Assembly: GCA_050084985.1 (NCBI GenBank) | Contig: JBITNC010000001.1 | Coordinates: forward strand, 67,580,001-67,644,000 | DNA length: 64,000 nucleotides | Reading direction: 5' to 3' | Source: Nageia nagi | Lineage: Eukaryota; Pinophyta | Shown here: positions 60,350 to 64,000 of the stretch, piece after piece | Position numbering within the stretch: the first letter of the stretch is position 1 | Layout: each line of letters starts with the position of its first letter | Position numbers and translations under genes: made by a program | The notes under the pieces: generated by a model | The model's input: only the letters and a program-made list of their open reading frames with translations | Told to the model about the DNA's origin: nothing | Databases searched by the model: none

Positions 60350-61430
60350 GTAGGCTAGACGATGTCATGGCATGCATGATGACATGGCAAGCCAAATGAC
60401 ATCATGGTATGCATGATGATGTGGTGAATTAGATGATGTCATGGTATGCATGATGATGTGGCTATCTAGATAAAATTATGGCATGCATGATTACCTTGTG
60501 GGTCGAATGACATCATGGTATGCATGATGATATGGTAGATCATATGACATCATGGCATGCATGATGATGTGGTGGGTCGAATGACATCATGTTATGCATA
60601 GCATACATGATGATGTGGTGGGTCAAATGAAATCATGTTATGCATAGCATGCATGATGATGTAGTGGGTCAAATGATATCATGACATGCATGATGATGTT
60701 GCACATGTGAATGATATGACAAATTGAATGATATCATGATATGTATGATGATGTGGTAGGTTGAATGATGTGGCATGGGTGATGTGGCATGCATGATGAG
60801 ATGGCAAGTCAAATTTTGTGGCATGCATGATGATATGGTGGGTTGAATGATATGATGGGGATGATGATGTGGTGAGCCATATGATGTGGCATGTTTATGA
60901 TGATGTGGCATGCATGATGACATGGTGGGATAGATGATGTGGTATGCATGGTGACATGGAAGGTTAGATGACATCATGGTATGCATGATGCCATGGTAGG
61001 CAAAATGATGTTATCACGTGCATGATGATATGGTAGGTTGAATGACATCATGGCATGCACGATGACATGATAGGCTAGATGACACCATGGTATGCATGAT
61101 GATGTGGCAAGTTTGATGACATCATGATATGCATGATGATATGGTAGGTCGAATGACATTATGGCATGTATGATGATGTGGCATGTGTGAATGATGTGGC
61201 AAATTGAATGATATCATAGAATGCATGATGATGTGGTATAGAATGATGTGGCTTTCATGATGATGTGGCAAGCCAAATGACATGGCATACCAGGTTATAT
61301 GGCATGCATGATGATGTGATGGGTCTAATGATATGGTGAACATGATGATGTGGTAGGTCGAATGACATCATGGCATGCATGATGACATGATAGGCTAGAT
61401 GACATGGTATTCATGATGAAAACCATATTA
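60350..61430. repeat. 37-bp satellite array, block 1
   Basis: Degenerate units of the form gatgatgtggtgggtcgaat + gacatcatggcatgcat (37 bp), with variable single-unit lengths and some truncated units. The core gcatgcatgatg repeats throughout. It starts directly at the end of the minus-strand Gypsy coding sequence. Confidence 0.92.
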
Positions 61431-62045
61431 TAGTCTAAAGCTCCTTAATTGATAAAAAAGTAGATTATTAACATATGGAGACCATCATTTATAAATTAAA
61501 TTGTTCAATAATGGATGGATAACACTATAATGGATAAGTTAAAAAGATCATCATCAATGCTCACTCCAAAGGTAATTTTAGAAGTATTTCACATGTTGTT
61601 GGAAAGGGATTGTAGCATATGGTGCCATAAAGAGAGATACATTCAAATTGCATGATGGCCATTTTAGTTTTGAAGATGTGACCAAAATTTGGTAGTATTG
61701 TATGCATCCACGTGACACAATGAATCTTAACTTGAATTCAAGGAGATAGCAATTGGAAGTTGATTTGATGTAAACTAGAAATCCATAAATTCATAGATTA
61801 TGGGAATTTAACTACAAGTTTTATCCACATCATCAAATTCTAAGATAAATGCATAGGAGATGTTGACAACATTCAAGGTGGTGGTGGGGAGAAATTCATT
61901 ATAAAATTTAAATTTAAATTTAAATATTATCCATGTGTGAAAAAGGTTATCTTTCAGCTAAATTAAAATAAATTTTTGGGTATATATCAAATTGCAATAA
62001 TAGGACGATTGGTTGGAAATCATTGGAATGGGTTAGATTAGTTGA
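61418..62045. repeat. Satellite spacer, copy 1 (about 630 bp)
   Basis: From gatgaaaaccatattatag to aaatcattggaatgggtta it is the homologue of 62487-63043. Compared with the second copy it carries about 70 extra bp around 61905-62000 (aaatttaaatttaaattt...). No firm gene is present, although one frame reads protein-like in both copies. Confidence 0.88.
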
Positions 62046-62486
62046 AAATGGTGATATGGTGGGTCAAATGACATCATGGCATGCATGATGATATGACGGT
62101 GTGGATGACATCGTGGCATGCATGATGATGTGGTGGGTCGGATGATATCATGGCATGCATGATGACGTGGTGGGTCGATGATATCATGGCATGCATGATG
62201 ACATGATGGGTTGAATGACATCATGGCATGCATGATGATGTGGTAAGCTAGATGCCATCATGGCATTCATGATGATGTGGCACATGTGATTGATGTGGTA
62301 AAGTAAATGACATCATAACATGCATGATGATGTGGTAGGATGGATGATATGGCATGCATGATGATGTGGTAGGCTAGATGATGTGGCAAGTTAGATGATA
62401 TGGAATGCATGGTGATGTGGTGGGCTAGATGATGTGGTATGCATGATGATGTGGTAGGTTGAATGATGTCATGGCATGTATGATGA
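62046..62486. repeat. 37-bp satellite array, block 2
   Basis: The best-preserved monomers are here: five consecutive 36-37-bp units at about 62090-62275, each ending gcatgcat or gcattcat, followed by more degenerate ones to 62486. Confidence 0.92.
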
Positions 62487-63043
62487 AAAACCCATATTGT
62501 AGTATGAAGTTCCTCAACTGATAAAAAAAGTAGATTATTAGTAGATGGAGACCATCATTTATAAAGTAAATTATTTAGTAATGGATGGATAACATCAAAA
62601 TGGATAAATTAAAAAGAGCATCATCAACGCTCACCTGAGAGGCAATTTTGGAAGTATTTCACATGTTGTTGGAAAGGAATTTCAACATCTAATGATGAAA
62701 AGATAGATACATTCAAATTGCATGATGGTCATTTTAATTTTGAAGATGTGATCAAAATTTGGTAGTATTGTATGAATCCACATGACATATCAAATCTCAC
62801 CTTGAATTTAAGGATATAATAATTGGAAGTTGATTTGATGTAAACTAGAAATCCACAAATTCATAGATTATGGGAATTTAACTATGAGTTTTATCCACAT
62901 CATCAAATTTTTGAGATAAATGCACAAGAGATGTTGACAACATCTTAGGTGGTGGGGGAGGAGAAATTCATTAGAAAATTATAATAATAATAGGATGATT
63001 GGTTGGAAATCATTGGAATAGGTTAGATTAGTCGAAAATAGTG
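62487..63043. repeat. Satellite spacer, copy 2 (about 557 bp)
   Basis: Parallel to 61418-62045 at most positions (tagattattaacatatggag versus tagattattagtagatggag). Together with block 2 it gives a higher-order period of about 1.07 kb. Confidence 0.88.
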
Positions 63044-63250
63044 ATGTGGTAGGATGGATGATTTCATGGCATGTATGATGATGTGGTGGTATAGATGATG
63101 TTGTGGAATGCATGATGATGTGATGGGGTAGATGACATCATGGCATGCATGATGACATGGTAGGTTGGATGATGTCATGGCATGCATGATGATGTGGCAG
63201 GTCAGATGATTTCATGGCATGTATGATAATGTGGCATGTGTGAAAGATGT
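63044..63250. repeat. 37-bp satellite array, block 3, cut by an LTR
   Basis: The same monomer family resumes and is interrupted at 63250 by the Copia C LTR. Confidence 0.88.
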
Positions 63251-63746
63251 TGGAATGTATAATGCATTATTGTAAAGGTTTTATAATAATCTTCTATGTA
63301 AGTTCACTAATACTTAAAGGTATCATTAGATACCTTAAGTATTTAAGTGAATATGATAATGTAACTTGTCCTACACTCCATGTCATAAGCATGCCCCTTG
63401 GGTAAAAGGATGTGCATGTCATGCTTTTGTACATTAGATAAAAGGATGATCCAAAGAGGGATTTTGGTCTATAAATAGAAGGCTCCCTCTTTGTGATTAT
63501 ACACCAATTTGTGGAGTAAAGTTATGCTATAGGATAGTGTTTAGGAGAAAAGTATAGGAGGATTATAAGAGTTCGTATTTGTTAAGAAGAGAGATCTAGT
63601 TAGTGGATGTACTCCTAGTTGAAGGAACCATTTACATCTTGTGTTATCTTTATGAGATTGCTTTGTGAGTTTACTAGATGTGTATTGTGAGCTTTCATGT
63701 GATCTTGGGAGTTTAGAGTTGTTTAGTTTATACTTCAATTCTCTCA
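63251..63746 (+). repeat. Copia family C LTR, copy 2 (496 bp)
   Basis: TGGAATGTATAATGCATT to ctctca, about 90% identical by eye to 26164-26661, with TATAAATA at 63470-63477. It is followed by a perfect primer-binding site, so this is the 5' LTR of an element that continues beyond the window, inserted into satellite DNA. Confidence 0.92.
63470..63477 (+). promoter_or_regulatory. TATA box of Copia C LTR copy 2
   Basis: TATAAATA in ggtctataaatagaagg, conserved with copy 1. Confidence 0.6.
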
Positions 63747-63748
63747 TT

Positions 63749-63760
63749 TGGTATCAGAGC
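63749..63760 (+). other. Intact Copia primer-binding site
   Basis: TGGTATCAGAGC, a perfect match to the plant initiator-Met tRNA type site, two bases after the LTR end. The unmutated site suggests this insertion is younger than the others here. Confidence 0.85.
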
Positions 63761-64000
63761 ACCTTGGAAGCTCCTCTTCACATCCTTGGCTTGGAAACTC
63801 ATCATCATATTTGGAGGTCTACTCTTCTTGTTTGAGGTAAAATAGTTTAGAGGTATAACCCCCTAACCCTTTTTTTAATAAGTTCATTTTGATACTAACA
63901 TTCTTTTATGATTATGTTAGTTCACCTCTTAACAAACATTGCATATATAACATAATATATTATTGCCCATTCTTATTTGTTCTACTAAAAATATTTATGA
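63761..64000 (+). mobile_element. Leader of Copia C copy 2, runs off the right edge
   Basis: Non-coding leader related to 26677-26830 (ttgaggtaaaa, then a T-rich stretch and attcattttgatactaacat). Gag would lie beyond the window. Confidence 0.7.

Noticed and set aside
60669-62233. Histidine- and methionine-rich minus-strand open frames in the satellite
   Set aside because: They are direct translations of the 37-bp monomer (HHACHDI-type repeats) and have no start or context; products of repeat sequence, not genes.
60350-63250. CRISPR-like periodic repeats
   Set aside because: Monomers are contiguous and degenerate with no unique spacers, and the window is plant nuclear DNA.

Overview
This window looks like nuclear DNA of a seed plant, most likely a gymnosperm such as a conifer. 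It is AT-rich and CpG-poor and consists almost entirely of old, nested, stop-riddled LTR retrotransposons. The one recognisable host gene is split by canonical GT-AG introns. There are no bacterial-style operons, rRNA genes, tRNA genes or CRISPR arrays. The gymnosperm assignment is inferred from the transposon load, the decay state and the element types, not from a diagnostic marker.

Left part (1-16.4 kb): a decayed minus-strand Copia pol (1-2010), with a Copia LTR and primer-binding site at 5079-5312 that may belong to it. Next come an unidentified coding remnant (2419-2809), a non-autonomous hAT-like element with a perfect 8-bp target duplication (3936-4803), a 132-bp tandem duplication (6254-6517) and a multi-exon hAT transposase pseudogene (7226-9927). 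They are followed by a charged-repeat coding remnant (10490-10985) and a CpG-rich LTR-like region holding tandem TGACGTCA-type motifs (about 12960-14480). A further Copia LTR/PBS remnant starts at 15533.

Host gene (16.55-19.22 kb, minus strand): five exons of a SET-domain protein methyltransferase resembling plant SDG40 / Rubisco-LSMT-like enzymes. The splice sites are clean. One extra G shifts the frame in exon 5, and the C-terminal third is not visible in the window.

Centre (21.4-47.6 kb, plus strand): Ty3/Gypsy element A has an LTR ending at 22083, gag-PR-RT to 26163, RNase H-IN from 33751 to about 35350, an extra ORF with a charged tail at 36640-38560, and a 3' LTR at 39412-40610. It is interrupted by Copia sequence (26164-33749) whose two LTRs come from different families. 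After the 3' LTR of A the leader and gag start of a second A copy begin (40611-41115), giving a tandem LTR arrangement. That copy is broken by Gypsy element B (about 41180-47590).

Right part (47.6-64 kb): a possible SINE, two related LTRs in inverted orientation, and a truncated Copia (gag-PR-IN, 49.7-52.1 kb). A minus-strand Gypsy pol with a second, archaeal-type RNase H (Tat-lineage feature) occupies 55.4-60.35 kb and abuts a 37-bp satellite. The satellite is arranged as a higher-order repeat of about 1.07 kb (60.35-63.25 kb). A Copia LTR of the same family as the one at 26164 is inserted into the satellite and runs off the window.

The most notable points are the higher-order satellite next to the Tat-like element, the extra ORF in Gypsy A, the CpG-rich bZIP-motif array in an LTR-like region, and the SDG40-like gene with a single-base frameshift.
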